A DNA stretch of 6,301 bases, taken from Rickettsia typhi (GTDB lineage Bacteria > Pseudomonadota > Alphaproteobacteria > Rickettsiales > UBA1997). How positions within the stretch are numbered: position 1 is the stretch's first letter; each line of letters begins with the position of its first letter. Under the pieces are notes generated by a model. The model had not been told where the DNA came from. It ran no database searches and was given only the letters and a program-made list of their open reading frames with translations. The position numbers were made by a program, and so were the translations under genes. The stretch spans positions 1-6,301 of the forward strand of contig CAMDAI010000079.1 of the NCBI GenBank assembly GCA_945888585.1, in the 5' to 3' direction. This document shows positions 5,891-6,301 of the stretch, one piece after another.

Positions 5891-6301
5891 ATGATACCAA
5901 AAACTAAAAATGCTGCATTTTCAATGCTGGAATTGTCATTGGTAATTCTTATAGTTGGGCTAATTATGGCTGGAGTTTCGGGGGGAAGATATTTACTTGT
6001 TCAATCCAGAATTTCTTCTGCTGAATATTTAACTAAAAGATCTCCAGTTACTGAAATTAACGGAGCAATAATATGGTTTGAAACTACTTCAGTTAATAGC
6101 TTAATTAACAGTGAAGCCAGTAATGAAGCTACTATAAGTGTTTGGTATAATTTAGCTGCAAATAATAAAGATGCTATTCAAAATACTGTTGGTTCCCGGC
6201 CAATTTACAGCACTAAAGCAATTGGTCTTTTGCCTGCAATTAAGTTTGATGGTGTTGATGATGTTTTAACTTTTAATGGTTCCGATTTAATTGGAAGTAA
6301 T
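5891..6301 (+). CDS. Prepilin-like protein with LamG-type domain, 3' end outside window
   Basis: The frame is open from ATG 5891 to the window edge (137 codons). Residues 1-9 form a short charged leader (MIPKTKNAA), followed by FSMLELSLVILIVGLIMAGV, a class III (type IV) prepilin segment: Phe at +1, Glu at +5, then a hydrophobic helix. The residue before the cleavage point is Ala instead of the usual Gly, a substitution reported to be tolerated in some pseudopilins. From about residue 80 the protein reads VWYNLAANNKDAIQNT, then RPIYSTKAIGLLPAIKFDG and VDDVLTFNGSDLIGSN. This is the start of a concanavalin-like/LamG jelly-roll as found in large cell-surface proteins. It would be inserted in the inner membrane by its N-terminal helix, processed by a prepilin peptidase, and might assemble with a type IV pilus or type II secretion machine. 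No pilus genes are visible here, so the partner system and ligand are unknown. Confidence 0.8.
   Translation, partial: MIPKTKNAAFSMLELSLVILIVGLIMAGVSGGRYLLVQSRISSAEYLTKRSPVTEINGAIIWFETTSVNSLINSEASNEATISVWYNLAANNKDAIQNTVGSRPIYSTKAIGLLPAIKFDGVDDVLTFNGSDLIGSN

Noticed and set aside
1..6301. CRISPR arrays, tRNA or rRNA genes, insertion sequences
   Set aside because: No regularly spaced repeats, tRNA-like cloverleaf, rRNA motif or transposase reading frame was seen on either strand.

Overview
The window looks like a low-GC Gram-negative bacterium, most likely an alphaproteobacterium with a shrinking genome (Rickettsiales-like or another reduced lineage). The reasons are the strong AT bias with TTA/AAA/GAA codon preference, a periplasmic sulfate-binding protein with a signal peptide, an MsbA-like exporter, a type IV prepilin-like protein, a decayed remnant resembling the alphaproteobacterial DUF6356 family, and at least two broken genes. 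The lineage is an inference; no marker gene such as rRNA is present.

Layout. (1) 1-1007, + strand: a nearly complete sulfate/thiosulfate-binding protein (Sbp/CysP family) whose start codon lies just outside the window. (2) 1008-1221: a convergent junction. It holds an imperfect inverted repeat with T-rich flanks on both sides (possible bidirectional terminator) and, over the same bases, a frameshifted remnant of a small DUF6356-like gene. (3) 1210-2985, - strand: a full-length ABCB-type exporter. (4) 2986-3310: a divergent intergenic region with a possible promoter, an 11-bp-spaced direct repeat, a doubtful 60-codon leader ORF ending in a Cys codon, and a perfect 8-bp hairpin just before cysG. 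(5) 3311-4355: a scar in which the 5' part of cysG (siroheme synthase) runs straight into the 3' end of cysN (sulfate adenylyltransferase large subunit), out of frame. (6) 4378-5847: intact cysK and cysE, 3 bases apart. (7) 5891-end: the start of a prepilin-like protein with a LamG-type domain, cut by the window edge.

How it fits together. Region 3311-5847 reads as a former assimilatory sulfate reduction and cysteine operon (siroheme, sulfate activation, cysteine synthesis). An internal deletion appears to have removed the methyltransferase part of cysG, most of cysN and whatever lay between. The serine acetyltransferase/O-acetylserine sulfhydrylase pair that makes cysteine from serine and sulfide is intact, and so is the uptake protein upstream. 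The simplest reading is a cell that can still make cysteine from sulfide but has lost, at least at this locus, sulfate activation and complete siroheme synthesis. The sulfate-binding protein would then be a relic, would serve another anion such as thiosulfate, or would be supported by cys genes elsewhere.

I see no clearly novel multi-gene system. The most informative observations are the cysG/cysN deletion scar, the decayed DUF6356-like gene and the unexplained leader region before cysG.
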